64,000 nucleotides of DNA from Cryptomeria japonica (GCF_030272615.1 NC_081405.1:23143772-23207771), one strand, 5' to 3'; positions 33,679 through 45,140 are shown, counted from the first letter of the stretch. The notes: generated from the sequence alone by a model not told the origin. A program made the numbers and translations.

Positions 33679-33683
33679 CATAC
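33679..33683. repeat. T5 target-site duplication, right copy (CATAC)
   Basis: Matches 28750-28754 exactly; T3 LTR sequence resumes after it. Confidence 0.97.
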
Positions 33684-33971
33684 TTCTTTCACAAAATGAC
33701 CAATAAGATTTCATACATATATATGACTCTTTTACAATATGCCATGTCGGCTTTACAAAAGATAATTACATTAAATACAATAAACAGAAGTTTATTCCCT
33801 GTCAGTTGGAGTGTTGGTATGCATTGTAGCCGCTGTCGGTGAAGTGTCTGTCGGTGTATGTAGATGTCTATGTCGGTGTTGGTGCCTATCAGTAGCTTTA
33901 CTAGATGAATGCCAGAAGGTTTCCATCACTAAAAACACCATCATTTCTCATTAGAGTGTAGAATTCCAACA

Positions 33972-33976
33972 AATGG
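33972..33976. repeat. T3 target-site duplication, right copy (AATGG)
   Basis: Matches 12511-12515; T2 gag sequence resumes here. Confidence 0.9.
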
Positions 33977-34190
33977 AAACTTACTAAATCCTCCAAACAA
34001 GTTATAAAGGGACCGATAAAGTTATATTGGTGAAACTCTAGATGCTTCTAAGATATTTGAGACTCTCTATATGAAGGACAATGAGTCCATCTTAGATTTC
34101 CACAAAAGAGTATCTAGTTTGATAAAACAATTGAGGACAAATGGGTAAACCATTGAAGAGTAGAGGATTGTGGATAAAATACTCAGAAAC
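33977..34190 (+). pseudogene. T2 gag, middle piece
   Basis: Plus-strand translation shows SLYMKDNESILDFHKRVSSL and IKQLRTNG followed by RIVDKILRN, the UBN2-type gag core of copia elements (LxxLxxMxDxExVxDFxxRVxxLxxxLxxxG). Stops are present. Flanked by T3 on the left and T6 on the right. Confidence 0.85.
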
Positions 34191-34976
34191 TAAAGCAGCC
34201 ATCGGGGAGGAGGGACCTCAAAGAGATCAATCTGGACCGATCAACAAGAGCAAACACAACAGAAACACAAAGATATGATGGAGGCAATGCAGAACATATA
34301 ATTTTATTACATAAAATTTGATTACATCCAACCAGTAACAACCAGGTTACAACATACCGGCTCAGAGGCTTGGTAGAATAGGTCACAACCAGGACCTTGA
34401 ATCATGAGACCTATCTTCTAGACACAGTCTAGCTACTTCATTCTTTGATTCGCTACATTCTAATGCATAATTACAAATATATATATTGATCCAAAGGATC
34501 CAATCAACTGAAAAGGGATCAAAACCCGAAGAACAAGACCTAACATGCCAAAATGAACAAGGTCAACATCCGCCAAGAGATTCCTCTAGAAAATCTAAAG
34601 GTTGAAACGAAGAAGGTCGGCCACACGCCACGGAACATCAGAATTAATGCCCAAGGTTCCACAAGCTTCGGAAGGGGTTTTTGTAGATCGCCAGAATAGG
34701 TCCAAACAACTTGTAACACAGGACTGTCAATCGATAACAAGAAATTGTCATGGAAACCAGTAGCGATATCTTGCCAGAAAGATTGATCCAAATGCGATGC
34801 AGTCTGGAAGCAAGAAAGATGATCAAGTCTTCAAGTAGAATCCAACTCCACAGGATCCGGTGAGCCAAAACTGGGACACACAAAAAGGAAAACTAAAACA
34901 ACAAACAAAAAGAAAAACAAAAAGAAAAATGTTTTTGGTTGATGCAAGATTGCTATGAACCGGTGATGCTCCTGCA
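34191..34976 (-). repeat. T6 left LTR (3' LTR)
   Basis: 786 bases. On the minus strand it starts TGCAGGAGCATC and ends GGCTGCTTTA. About 12-13 percent different from the right LTR by my count over the left 275 bases. Confidence 0.92.
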
Positions 34977-35099
34977 TTAGACATCCGAGGTTATTGAAAA
35001 AGTGAGCTTCTCACTTTGTCGGGGTCAGAGGAAAACCAAGAAGGTTTGCCTCTGCCTGAGAAATCCAAGATGAATCTTCCACTGATCTTCCCTTCCATT
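34977..35099. other. T6 3' untranslated stretch
   Basis: Between the pol end and the 3' LTR. No clear polypurine tract; the purine content just before the LTR on the minus strand is ordinary. Confidence 0.4.
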
Positions 35100-36305
35100 T
35101 CACCAGGTATTCCTTATACTAACTGCTCCAGGTACTATGCTACTGTCTTCATTGAGTCCTAGTTCATGATACTCATGAAGATCTAAAATGTTGAAAATAG
35201 GTGATATGTTCAAGTCATCTGGTAACTCTACTTCATATGCACTTCCGAAACTGAATTTCCTTAAAATCTTACAGGGTCCAAACTTCTTCATCTGCAATTT
35301 GTTATAAGTTCCAATCAAGAATCTCTCTTTTCTCAGATACACCATCACTTCATTACCAACTTCAAATTCTTTGTCTCCTCTTCTCATATGCCTTCTCCTT
35401 ATACTTATTGTTCATATCTTTCAAATATTGTTTAACCTAAATATGCAATGTTGTCATGTGATCTGTAAAGTCTTCTACTTCTGAACTTTTCCGATCTTCA
35501 CTGCCAATGTCCCTCAATTCTGATATATCTCTAGGATGTACTCTGGTAACAATCTCAAAAGGTGTTCTTCTAGTACTCCTGTTCACTCAATTGTTGTAGG
35601 CAAACTTTTCTGGTGCAAGGATCAAATCCCAACTTCCGGTTTTATCTCCCACTAAACATCTCAACAAATTTCCCAAACTCTGGTTAACAACTTTTGTCTG
35701 TCCATCAGTCTATGGATGAAAAGTAGAACTGATTTCAAATTTGTCTTCATCTTCTTCCAAAGTGTTCTCCAAAAATAACCAACAAACTTAATATCTTTAT
35801 TTGAAACTATTCTCTGAGGTAATCCACGCAATCTCACCACTTCCTTGAAAAATAGTTTTGCTACATGCAATGCATCAGATGTCTTCTTACAAGGTATGAA
35901 ATGAGCCATCTTCAAGAATCTATCAATTATTACAAATATAGAATCATTCCCTCTCGGTGTTTTAGGCAATCCAAGTACAAAATCCATGCTTATGTCCTCC
36001 CAAGGTCTTACCGGTACTGTCAAAGGTTTATACAATCCCACATTCTGACTACTACCCTTTGCAACTTGACAAACTCTACAACTCTGCACATATCTCTTAA
36101 CTTCGTTATGAATGTGGGGCCAAAAGTACAACTCACACACCAATGCTACTATTTTATCAATGCCAAAATATCTAGCTAGTCCTCCACTATGTTTCTCCTT
36201 TATCAGATTCTCCCTCATTGAACTCTTAGGTATGCACAACTGAACTCCTCTAAATAACATTCCATCTTGAATGAAATAATCCATCCACTTACTCCTATCC
36301 ACCAT
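35100..36305 (-). pseudogene. T6 integrase and C-terminal domain
   Basis: HHCC finger with H in KHSGGLARYFG and CRVCQVAKG; core with WEDISMDFVLGLPKTPRGND (first Asp), IIDRFLKMAHFIPC, then LPQRIVSNKDIKFVGYFW (second Asp block, SDRD changed to SNKD). The Glu block is disrupted near 35700. The C-terminal part (35387-35100) reads FEVGNEVMVYLRKERFLIGT and GPCKILRKFSFGSAYEVELP. Several stops lie between 35660 and 35390. Confidence 0.88.
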
Positions 36306-36319
36306 AACCGGTTATTTAC

Positions 36320-38407
36320 ATGTTTTCCAAGGTTCACCAAAATTTGGGTCTTCATCATACAAGATCTTCAAATCTTCAAATCCTAATACTGTCACTCTTA
36401 TCTCTGTCAGCAAATTCCTTCTCCTACTCAATGCATCAACAACTTTGTTATATTTACCACTTCTATGCTTCAACACAAAGGTGTAACTCTATAAGAATTC
36501 TACCCATCTCATATGTCTCTAATTCAACTTACTTTGATTGTTCAAATACTGCAAAGCTTGATGATTTGTATACAACACAAACTCCTTAGGCAACAATTAA
36601 TGTCTCCATTTCTTCAAGGCTTGAACTATGGCATAAAACTCTTGATCATACACTAAATATATCCTCTGGGCATAATTCAATTTCTCACTGAAATAAGCTA
36701 CTGCTCTCCCTTCCTAACTCAAGACTACTCCTATTGTTGTTCCACTTGCATCACAATCCACTTGAAATACTTTATTGAAATCTGGTATAGCTAACACAAA
36801 CTACTCAGTCACTTTTTGCTTCAATAGTTCAAAAATTTTGTTTTCTCTAGTGGTCCACTTGAATTCTTTCTTATCTCCTCTCATGGTCTCAATCATAGGG
36901 TTACAAACTAAACTGAAATTTCTAATAAACTTCTGGTAAAAACTATCCAATCCATGAAATGATCTTACCTCTCCAATGCTTTCTGGTGTAGGCCATTCAA
37001 CAATTACTTTCACTTTCTCAGGTTCCATCTTCAAACCATCAGCAGATATCACAAATCCCAAATAGACTAACTCTTCCTTCATGAAAGTACACGTCTTAAG
37101 ATTTATCAACAACTTCTCTTCTCTCAATCTTTGGAAAACTTGTCTTAACTGCAACAAATGCTCTTCTTTTATCTTACTAAAAATTAGAATGTCATCCAAA
37201 TACACAATAACAAATTTACCCAAGAATTTCTTCAATACCTCATTCATCAGCCTCATGAAAGTACTCGATGCATTAGTCAATCCACAAGCCATCACCAACC
37301 ATTCATACAGTCCTTATTTGTCTTAAATGATGTCTTCCACTCATCTCTTTCTCTGATCCTAATCTGATGATATCCACTCTTGAAATCTATCTTTGTAAAG
37401 TATCTTGCTCCACTCAAATAGTCCATTATGTCATCCATCCTAGGCAAGGGAAACCGGTATTTCACTGTGATCTTGTTTATTGCTCTTGAATTGGTACACA
37501 TCCTCCATTCTCCATTCTTCTTAGGTGCTAATACTGTTGGCACTGCAAAAGGGCTCAGACTCTTCCTGATCAAACCTTTCTTCAATAGTTCCTGCACTTG
37601 TCTATTTAGTTCCTCATTCTCTGTCAATGTCAACCAGTGTGCAACTTTATTAGGCAAACTAGCTCTGAGAACCAGGTCCATGTAATGACTAATACTTCTC
37701 ATAGGTGGCAATCCATCAGGCACATTATCTGAAATGATGTCTTCATATTCTGTCAGCAAATGTGTTATCTCTTCCGAGTGTCCTCCTTCCAATTCCAGTT
37801 TCTCAGTCTTCTTAGGAATTAAGGCAAAATACACATTCTCATGTCTCAGTCCATCCATGAATTTTTTTCCATCTACAAAACAGATTCCAACATTCGTACA
37901 GACTTCATTCTTCAAAGGTTCCTCCAAAGGCAACAAGGTTTGCTTCATCTCATTGGCCACAATAGTGTATGTATTCTTCCTCCCATCATGTATAGCCTGT
38001 CTATCAAAATACCAAGGTCTACCCAACAAAAGATGACAAATATCCATAGGCATAATATCACACAAAACTTCATCATGATAATTCCCAATTTTCAATTTTA
38101 CCAAACATTGTTCACTAACTAACAACTTATGTTCATCCTAAATCCATGCTATCTAATAAGGCTTAGGGTGTTTCAATCTCTCCAAATTCAACTTATTCAC
38201 CATCTCTTCTAAAATAAGATTATTTGAACTACCACTATCAATAACAAATTTACAACACTTATCAGATACCTTACATCTAGTCTTGAATAGATTCTTCCTT
38301 TGCAAGGGCTCTTCATCTCCTCTGGTATGACACAAAGCTCTCCTCATCATCAACGATTCTCCATCTTGCGGTTTATTATCTAATCCAATGGGGTTTTCTT
38401 CGACCAC
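36320..38407 (-). pseudogene. T6 protease, reverse transcriptase and RNase H
   Basis: Protease FVIDSGSSNNLILEEMVNKL (about 38250), then LLLGRPWYFDRQAIHDGRKN. RT: LLKKGLIRKSLSPFAVPTVL, MCTNSRAINKITVKYRFPLP, KIDFKSGYHQIRIRERDEWK. A frameshift at 37292-37330 follows, then [20 protein letters not shown] and [14 protein letters not shown] (catalytic YLDD intact). RNase H (36780-36420): VDCDASGTT, YDQEFYAIVQALKKW, YTNHQALQYL (third acidic residue is Asn) and VDALSRR. Stops are scattered. Confidence 0.9.
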
Positions 38408-38429
38408 TGTTTCTCTTCCTGTATTTTAT

Positions 38430-39391
38430 GTCTTCTTACACTCGAATGCACAATGTCCTCCTCCACACTTATAGCAAGTTCCTCTAAATGTCCTCTTGTC
38501 CTATCTTCCAAAATTCTCATTCTGGTAACCATTCAATTCTCTCCTCTGATAGAAATTTCTATCATCCTTTTAGTATGAATTACCTTCCTTGTTCACTTCC
38601 TTGTCCTTGTTCTGATCTGTATTGGTTCCTCTTCCTCCTTGAAATCTTCCTCCAGTAAACCTTCCACCTCTATCTCTCTATCTTTGCTCAAGTCTTTTGT
38701 CTAACTTATCTTCTGCCTTTAGGGCATACTGGTAAGCCTCTTCAACACTCTCCAATTTGATCATACTGAGTTCATCTTGTGTAGAGATCCGCAATCCATT
38801 CAAATATCTTGCATCTTGTTCAACTTCATCATCAACATGTCTGGATCTGATGTTCAACTTGTAAAATGCTTCGGTGTACTCCTTCACACTAGATTCCTTC
38901 TGTCTCAAATTCTGCAACTTCGGGAACAAATCCACTTGATAATTCACTGGCACAAAATTTGATTTCAACTTAGAAACCATTTGATCCCATGTCTTAATCT
39001 TCTATTTACCTCTTCTCTATCTATCAACTTGCAAATTCTCCCACCAAAGAGATGCATGACCTTTCAACCAGGTACAGGCATATTTCACCTTCCTCTCTTC
39101 TGCAGTGTTTTCAAAATCAAAATACTTCTCCATCTCCGAGATCCAATCCATCAATTTATTTGAATCTAACTTACCATCATATTCTGGTGGGGTAAAATGA
39201 GGTTTAGTATTCACCCTACTCAAAACCCTCAAAAACCTTTCCTCATCTAGATCAACCGCCAGTAGGTTTGCTTGTTCTGTCGGGGCTTCTTCTCCTTCAT
39301 CTTCACTCACATCTTCAATATGTTGGCCTCTTCTCCAAGTTGTCTCCATGGCTTCGAACCAGGCTGCTATACCTTGCAACATATCCATCAT
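38430..39391 (-). pseudogene. T6 gag
   Basis: Begins MMDMLQGIAAWFEAMETTW. The gag core has PEYDGKLDSNKLMDWISEME and CTWLKGHASLWWENL, then FPKLQNLRQKESSVKEYTEA and VEEAYQYALKAEDKLDKR, typical of plant gypsy gag. The zinc knuckle is CYKCGGGHCAFEC (about 38485-38445; C-x2-C-x3/4-H-x4-C). Stops near 39010 and in the Arg/Gly-rich part. It is in frame with the protease. Confidence 0.88.
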
Positions 39392-39540
39392 AATAGTGTC
39401 TGCATTCCCATGTGCTCCACCATTCCTAGTTCCTCTTTGCGAGATCGTTCACGCTAGTCCTCTGCAGCTGCAGGTCGGATTCGCAATCTGCCACTCTATA
39501 ATGAAAATTTCAGGACACACAACCTTCGGAATGAAACTTC

Positions 39541-39552
39541 ACTCTGATACCA
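39541..39552 (-). other. T6 primer-binding site
   Basis: Minus strand TGGTATCAGAGT, two bases after the LTR end GATTGCTTCA. It differs by one base from the tRNA-iMet site. Confidence 0.85.
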
Positions 39553-39554
39553 CT

Positions 39555-40349
39555 TGAAGCAATCACCAGGGAGGAGGGACCTCAAAGAGATCAATCTGGA
39601 CCGGTCAGCAAGAGTAAACACAATGGAAACACAAAGATATGATGGAGGCAATGTCGAATAGATAGTTTTATTGCATGGAATTTGATTACATCAAACCGGT
39701 AACATTGGGTCACAACATACCAACTCACATGCCTAGTAGAATAGGTCACAAACAGGACCTTGAATCGTGAGATCTATCTTCTACGCACAGTCTAGCTACT
39801 TCATTCTCTGATTCAATAAATTCTAATGCATAATTACAAATATATATATATATATATATATTGATCCAAAGGATCCAGTTGGCCCAAAAGGGATCAAACC
39901 CCAAAGATCAAGACCTAGTGTGCCAAAATGAACAAGGTCGGCATCCGCCAAGAGATTCCTCCAGAAAATCCAAAGGATGAAATGAATAAGGTTGGCCACA
40001 CGCCAAGGAACAACGAAGTAAATGTCCAAGGCTCTGCAAGCTTTGGAAGGGGTTTCAGTAGATTGCCAGAATAGGTCCAGGCAACTGGTAACATAGGATT
40101 GTTAAGTGATAACAAGAAACTGTCATGGAAACCGGTAGCGATGTCTTGCCGGAAAGTGATCCAAATGCGATGTGGTCTGGAAGAAAGAAAGATGATAAAG
40201 TCTTCAAGTAGAATCCAACTCCACAGGATCTGGTGAGCCAAAACTAGGACACACAGAAAGGAAAACCAAAACTGCAAACAGAAAGCCAAACAAAAAGAAA
40301 AATGTTTTTGGTTGATGCAAGATTGTTATGAACTGGGGATGCTCCTACA
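39555..40349 (-). repeat. T6 right LTR (5' LTR)
   Basis: 795 bases, paired with 34191-34976. It contains an expanded (TA)n run at 39841-39861 that is much shorter in the left LTR (near 34477). Confidence 0.92.
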
Positions 40350-43300
40350 TCAAAATCCTAATCTCTAAGTTTGATGCAATAGTCATTGCCATTGAAAATG
40401 AAAAGGACATCTCAATATTTATGATGGATGAGTCGATGGGTTCACTTCAAACCCATGAGCAACGCCTAAATAGGTCTACAAATTCTTCCTAAGAAAAAGT
40501 TTTTTTAAAAGCTCAGGCCGATGCAAGAGGTAGGGGGGGAGGTAGAAACAACTCTAGACGAGGCTCAAGAGGCAAAAGTAGAGGAAACTCTAGTTGAGGA
40601 AGTTTTAAAGTAGGCATCTTGGGACAAGGACACAATGATGAGGGAGTAAGTATCTCTTAGGCTAGCTCCAGAAAAGCTAAGAAGATAGCTTGAGTCAGCG
40701 GTTTAATAAGAGTAATATTGAATGCTTTTATTGTTATAAGTTTGGTCAGTATGCAAGTAAATGTTGGAAAAAGCAATGTAATGGGTCCAAAAAAAGAAAA
40801 AATATGGCTAATAAAAATGTATCTAAAGGTAATTAGTCCACAAACTTCATCAAGTGCAACATTGGTGAAGAAGGAAACCCTGAAGTATGATCTTTAGACA
40901 ACGGTTGTAGCAGCCACATAAGTGGTAATGAAAGTGTATTTTCTTTTTATTGATAAAAATGTCAAGTTTGAGATTAAAATGGGGAAAAATATAATTTAGT
41001 GTCAACTATGTGCAAAAGGTTTGTTATGACCCACACCAAGAAAGGTGAGAAGAAAGAGATATAGAATGTTTATTTTGCCTCTGGTATTAAGCACAATCTC
41101 TCGAGTGTTGGATATATGATCCAAAGAGGTTATGAAATATTGATGGAGAAGGGTGAATGTGTCATCTTTGATAATAATGGGAGCAAGAATATTGTTGCAG
41201 AATTTCAAATGACAATAAGCTAGATGTTTCCTTTAAAGATAGAGACATGCTTGTCATCTCAATCCATAGCTACATCTCCTAGGTATGAAAAATGTACAGT
41301 TGTACAATAACAATTAGTCTTCAAGATTATCATTCAAGACCCCTCCAAACTTTGGCATCTATGGTATGCAAGTCAAAGCTATGTTGGTTTAAGTCTTTTG
41401 TCCAAGAGGGGTATGGTTAGATGTTTGTCAATCATAGTAGAGCCTATTGGTGGGTGTGAAGCCTACATTTTAGGCAAGTAACTTAGGCATCCCTTTCAAT
41501 AATGCAACTCTAGAAGGGAAAGAGAACCATTGGAGTTGGTGCACACTTATTTGTGTACTCCTGTGCAAACCATTTTTATTGGTAAGAGCGAATATTTTAT
41601 GACCTTCATAGATGATTATATTTGTAAGACATGGGTCTATTTTTTGTAGCTTAAGTCTAAAGTATTAGAAAATTTCAATGTATTTAAGGCCGAAATTGAG
41701 AAGGAGAGTGGACACGTCATTAAGGTTCTAGGGTCATATATAGGGGGAGAGTATACCTCCAATAAATTTGTAAATTTTTGCAAGCATCGTGACATCAACG
41801 AGTTAACAACAAGATATACTCCAAAACAAAATTAAATGGTTGAGAGGAAGAATAGAACCATCATGGAGATGAAAATAAGTATGTTGAAAGATGAGAGACT
41901 CCCAAATGAGTATTGGGGTGAGGCTATATCAATAGGAGTGTATTTGATAAATAGAAGTCCCACATAGGCAATCCATGACAAGATTCCATGAGAGGCATGG
42001 ACAAAATGCAAGTGAATGGTTGAGCACTTGAGAGTGTTTGGTTGTATGGCATATGAATTTGTGCCAAAAGAGAAAAGGAAAAAGGTGGATGAAAAGGGTG
42101 AGAAGTTCATCTTCATGGGCTATAGTGAATAGTGTAAAGCATATAGGTTGTATAACCTAGTCACCAATAAAATAGTGATCAAAAAAGATGTTGAGCTCAT
42201 TGAGAATGAGTCATGGGATGGCTCGGTGGAAACCTCCTCAAGTATCTCAATTAGAGTTCTTATTGACAATGAAGAAGAAGAGTATGAAGAGAACCAATAT
42301 GATGCTATAGTAGATATGTAATTTGATACACAACTCTAGATATCTCGAATAGACACAAACAATTAGCTTTAGATAACTCTTGATGTAGATAGACAAATAA
42401 ACAAACATGCATAGACTGCTAGACAATCAACTCTAGAGAGCTCCAAACTATTACATAGACAACATATACAATGAACAAAAGTTTTGGACAACTCCAGACA
42501 TGGTTTGAACAATAAAGTGATAGAAATAGTTATATTTAATTCCAACTCTCACCTCCCTAATGCCAAGGAATACCAAGAATCTAAGGAAGATCTACCAAAA
42601 TGAAAGATATGATGAATATTTTGATAAAAATGTGAATTATGGATTATTTTATCATAGTGATTCGATTTGTTTTGAGGATGTTATGAAATAAGAGAAATGG
42701 TCTAAGGCCATGGATGAGGAGAGAGATGCAATAAGAGGAATAGAACATGGGAGCTAACTGATTTGTCTCTCGATAAACAAACTATTTGAGTGAAATGGGT
42801 CTATAAGACTTAGAGGGATATCGAATGAACGATAGAAAATCATGAGACAAGATTGGTTGTCAAAGGGTACAAACAATAGTTTGGGAAAGATTATGATCAG
42901 ACATATGGTCCAATTGCAAGGATGGAAATAGTATGGACAGTCATATCAATTGCCTCCCTACACAAGTGGAAGGTATTTCAAATGGATGTGAAGTCCACCA
43001 TCTTGAATGTAGTGTTGAAAGAGGAAGTGTATGTTGAGAAAACACCTAATTATGAAGTTTTGGGTCAAGAAAATGAGTTGTATAGGTTGAAGAAAGACCT
43101 TTATGGTTTGAAGGAAGCACCATGAGCATGGTACAAAAGGGTTGACTTATAATAGTTGAGCAATCACTTTAGAAAAAGCAATGGTGAGACCACTCTTTAC
43201 ATCAAGGCAACTGATGGCAAGTTTTTAATTGGTGTCTTGTATATAGAAGATCTAGTTTTTATTGGGGATAATTATTTCCTCATTTTAATTTTATTAAAAG

Positions 43301-44110
43301 AGAGTTTGAGATGACATATTTAAGTCTCTTGAGGTATTTTCTAGGCATAGAAATAAAAAAAATGCATGATGGTATTTATATCTATCAATAAAAGTATGCA
43401 ACACATATTTTGAAGAGATTTAGAATGAAACATAGAAAACTGGCACCAACAACAATATCCTTAGGTCTGAAGTTGCGTAATCAAGATTGCAACAACAATG
43501 TGAATTCAACTATGTAAAAAAGTTTTATTAGAAAATTTTAATGTATTTGATAGCAACTAGGCCTCATATAATGCATGTAGTAAGTCACATTGGCAAGGAA
43601 AAAAGAGAATCCTGAAGTATGTGAACGACACCAAATAATACAACATTTTGTATATAGTAGCAAAATTTTTTGTGTTGGTTGGTTACACAAATAGTAATTG
43701 GACAAGTGTAGATGATAGGAAGAGAACATTTGGATATGTGTTCCATTTGCGATTGGGAGATATTTCATGGGCTTCCAAAAAAACAACCCATAGTTTCCCT
43801 ATCTACTGCCAAGGTTGAGTATATAGTAGCAAATGCAGCAACATGTCAAGCTATTTGGTTCAAGAGAATCCTAGTAGATTTGAATGAAGAGCAAGATTAT
43901 GGTTCAATTGTATTTTGTGATTATGTATCATCAATAAATTTGATAAATAATCACATTTTCATGGAAGAATAAAGCATATAAAAATCATGTATCATTTCAT
44001 AAGAGTGTTGGTAAAAATGGTGAAATCAAAGTCAAATTTGGTAGGTCTGAGCAATAGTTTGTAGACATTTTTACAAAGACCTTGGACAAAGACAATTTTG
44101 AATGCCTAAG
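40350..44110 (+). pseudogene. T2 gag end and pol (copia), heavily decayed
   Basis: Plus-strand fragments in order: gag SKFDAIVIAIENEKDISIFM; an Arg/Gly/Ser-rich stretch; zinc knuckle CFYCYKFGQYASKC (His changed to Gln, about 40728); protease LDNGCSSHISGNES (about 40900); pre-integrase KLWHLWYASQSYVGL; integrase ELVHTYLCTP, FIDDYICKTWVYF, GGEYTSNKFVNFC, PKQN and MVERKNRTIMEM; RT VFQMDVKSTILNVVLKEEVY, RLKKDLYGLKEAP, LYIEDLVFIGDN in place of YVDD; RNase H GYTNSNWTSVDD, SLSTAKVEYIVANAA. Dozens of stops and frameshifts. This is the oldest recognisable pol in the window. Confidence 0.88.
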
Positions 44111-44162
44111 AAGAAATTTGGGCATTATGGATTTAGATACAGATTGAGCATGGTTGATGACT

Positions 44163-44178
44163 TGAGGCAAAGGGGGAA
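44163..44178 (+). other. T2 polypurine tract
   Basis: TGAGGCAAAGGGGGAA directly before the LTR start TGTTGGAAAA. Confidence 0.9.
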
Positions 44179-44770
44179 TGTTGGAAAATTTATTGCCTAA
44201 GCCTCTCATCAGTCACCTACCTATCAAGAGAGGCTATCCCAAATTTATTGGGATCTTTATCCCTCCTACTTGCTCTTGACATGCAACAACAATTGTCATT
44301 GTCTTGCCAGTGAGCATTGTTGGTAGGGAATTTTGAATTTTGAAATTTTTAGGGAGAATTTTGAAGTGGATAGGAACAAAAAAATAGGAAGAATGTTCTT
44401 CCAATAGTCAATGAGAATATTTTGTATGCAACAACAAGTTTGTTGTGCTTTGAGTTGAGCAGAGGAATGTTTGTGTGCAATAACACTTGAGATCGAGAAG
44501 AGTTTGTAGTGGGGCAGAAGATAGCTCAAAAAAAAGTAAGAAGGCAACATGCAAGCTCCATAAGGGAAGATAAAGATGGAGTTCTAAGGAACTTTAGATC
44601 ATGTGTGTATGATTGGTTGCAACTCTTAATTGTTGTAGATAAATTTTATCGTCTCTAACTATATTATATTTAAATTATATTTATGTTTGTATTCCCATCT
44701 GATTGGAAAATAAAACAACAATCTCTATGTTTTGAATGTGTGTCTATTATGGGGATTTGAATTTCTAACA
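44179..44770 (+). repeat. T2 3' LTR
   Basis: 592 bases, TGTTGGAAAATTT...TTTCTAACA, paired with 11579-12141. Confidence 0.92.
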
Positions 44771-44905
44771 AAATGTTGTGAACTCTTTTCTCTTACCCTA
44801 GTATTTTGTTGCTCACAATCTTTTACTAGCTCTACCATGACCAACCTCTATGACTATGGTTGTTGCCTTTCGATCTCAACCTTCTTATTTGCACTCAAAC
44901 GATTG
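44771..44905 (-). pseudogene. T1 protein, N-terminal piece
   Basis: Minus-strand reading after the T1 primer site gives ANRLSANKKVEIERQQ and later MVELVKDCEQQNTRVREKSS, a charged, helix-forming sequence in keeping with the coiled-coil remnant that resumes left of T2 at 11573. Confidence 0.4.
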
Positions 44906-44917
44906 GCTCTGATACTA
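44906..44917 (-). other. T1 primer-binding site
   Basis: Minus strand TAGTATCAGAGC, one base off the tRNA-iMet site, three bases after an LTR-like end CACCCCAACA. Confidence 0.6.
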
Positions 44918-44920
44918 TTT

Positions 44921-45140
44921 TGTTGGGGTGGATGGAATGGACACAAAACATAAACTTAGAAACACAAACACAGTATGCCAAACAAGTCTTATCAAACTAT
45001 GTTGCAACATTATATCCTCATCACTCAACATATTAAACTCAGTTACATCTCCTTGCAATGTTACAACATTCTTAACCACTTTAAATGATCATATAAAAAT
45101 GTTTGATGCTCAAACCCATTAAATGGTGCCTATTTATTAA
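44921..45140 (-). repeat. T1 5' LTR, part
   Basis: Starts (plus strand) tgttggggtggatgg, the complement of an LTR end. The outer limit is unknown, perhaps near 45140 where LINE-like coding sequence begins. No matching copy was found near 9000, so the assignment rests on the primer site. Confidence 0.4.

Larger units (their letters stand above)
12516..33971 (-). mobile_element. T3: large non-autonomous LTR retrotransposon without pol
   Basis: Bounded by TG...CA LTRs and a perfect AATGG duplication, in minus orientation within the T2 gag. After removing T4 and T5 it is about 6.5 kb. Order on its own strand: LTR, tRNA-iMet primer site, coiled-coil/zinc-knuckle gag, spacer of about 300 bases, an unknown ORF of about 1,090 codons, polypurine tracts, LTR. 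No protease, RT, RNase H or integrase motif occurs in its own sequence, and the spacer is too short to have lost a pol cleanly by decay. Mobility must have used enzymes of another element. Its polypurine/LTR start and an LTR block match T8, a copia element, which is the likely partner type. Confidence 0.85.
28237..33971 (-). repeat. T3 right LTR (5' LTR), split by T5
   Basis: Halves at 28237-28754 and 33684-33971 join across T5 to an LTR of about 806 bases whose order follows the left LTR. It ends TGTTRG...CCAACA at the outer edges. It retains the 199 bases that the left copy lost. Confidence 0.95.
34191..40349 (-). mobile_element. T6: Ty3/gypsy retrotransposon
   Basis: 6,159 bases, LTRs 34191-34976 and 39555-40349, primer site, and gag-protease-RT-RNase H-integrase in that order on the minus strand. 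The gag-pol frame (39391 to 35100) shows only one clear frameshift (37292-37330) plus stops. The integrase end (YNKLQMKKFGPCKILRKFSF, LPDDLNISPIFNILDL) is of the chromovirus-like style, but no chromodomain was recognised after it. It sits in the T2 gag; its flanks do not give a clean 5-base duplication (gaaac versus tcaaa). Confidence 0.92.
11579..44770 (+). mobile_element. T2: old Ty1/copia retrotransposon, carrying T3-T6
   Basis: Order on the plus strand: 5' LTR 11579-12141, tRNA-iMet primer site, gag start, [T3], gag middle, [T6], gag end, protease, integrase, RT and RNase H remnants, polypurine tract, 3' LTR 44179-44770. Integrase before RT marks Ty1/copia. Without its insertions the element is about 5.6 kb, a normal copia length. 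Both LTRs begin TGTTRGAAAATTTA and end TTTCTAAC(A). The coding region is full of stops and frameshifts and the LTRs differ heavily, so it is long dead. Confidence 0.9.
9109..44920 (-). mobile_element. T1: oldest host LTR element, internal region, split by T2
   Basis: Two separated minus-strand parts appear to be one element. On the right (44771-44920), an LTR edge at 44921 is followed on the minus strand by a primer site and the start of a protein frame. On the left (9109-11578), a coiled-coil frame ends before a polypurine tract. T2 inserted between them with near-matching 5-base flanks (11574-11578 AAAAG, 44771-44775 AAATG). No RT, RNase H or integrase motif was found, so T1 may be non-autonomous or internally deleted. 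The matching outer LTR could not be confirmed on either side. Confidence 0.5.

Noticed and set aside
39838-39863. TA microsatellite as an independent feature
   Set aside because: It lies within the T6 LTR and is a length variant of a shorter run in the other LTR.
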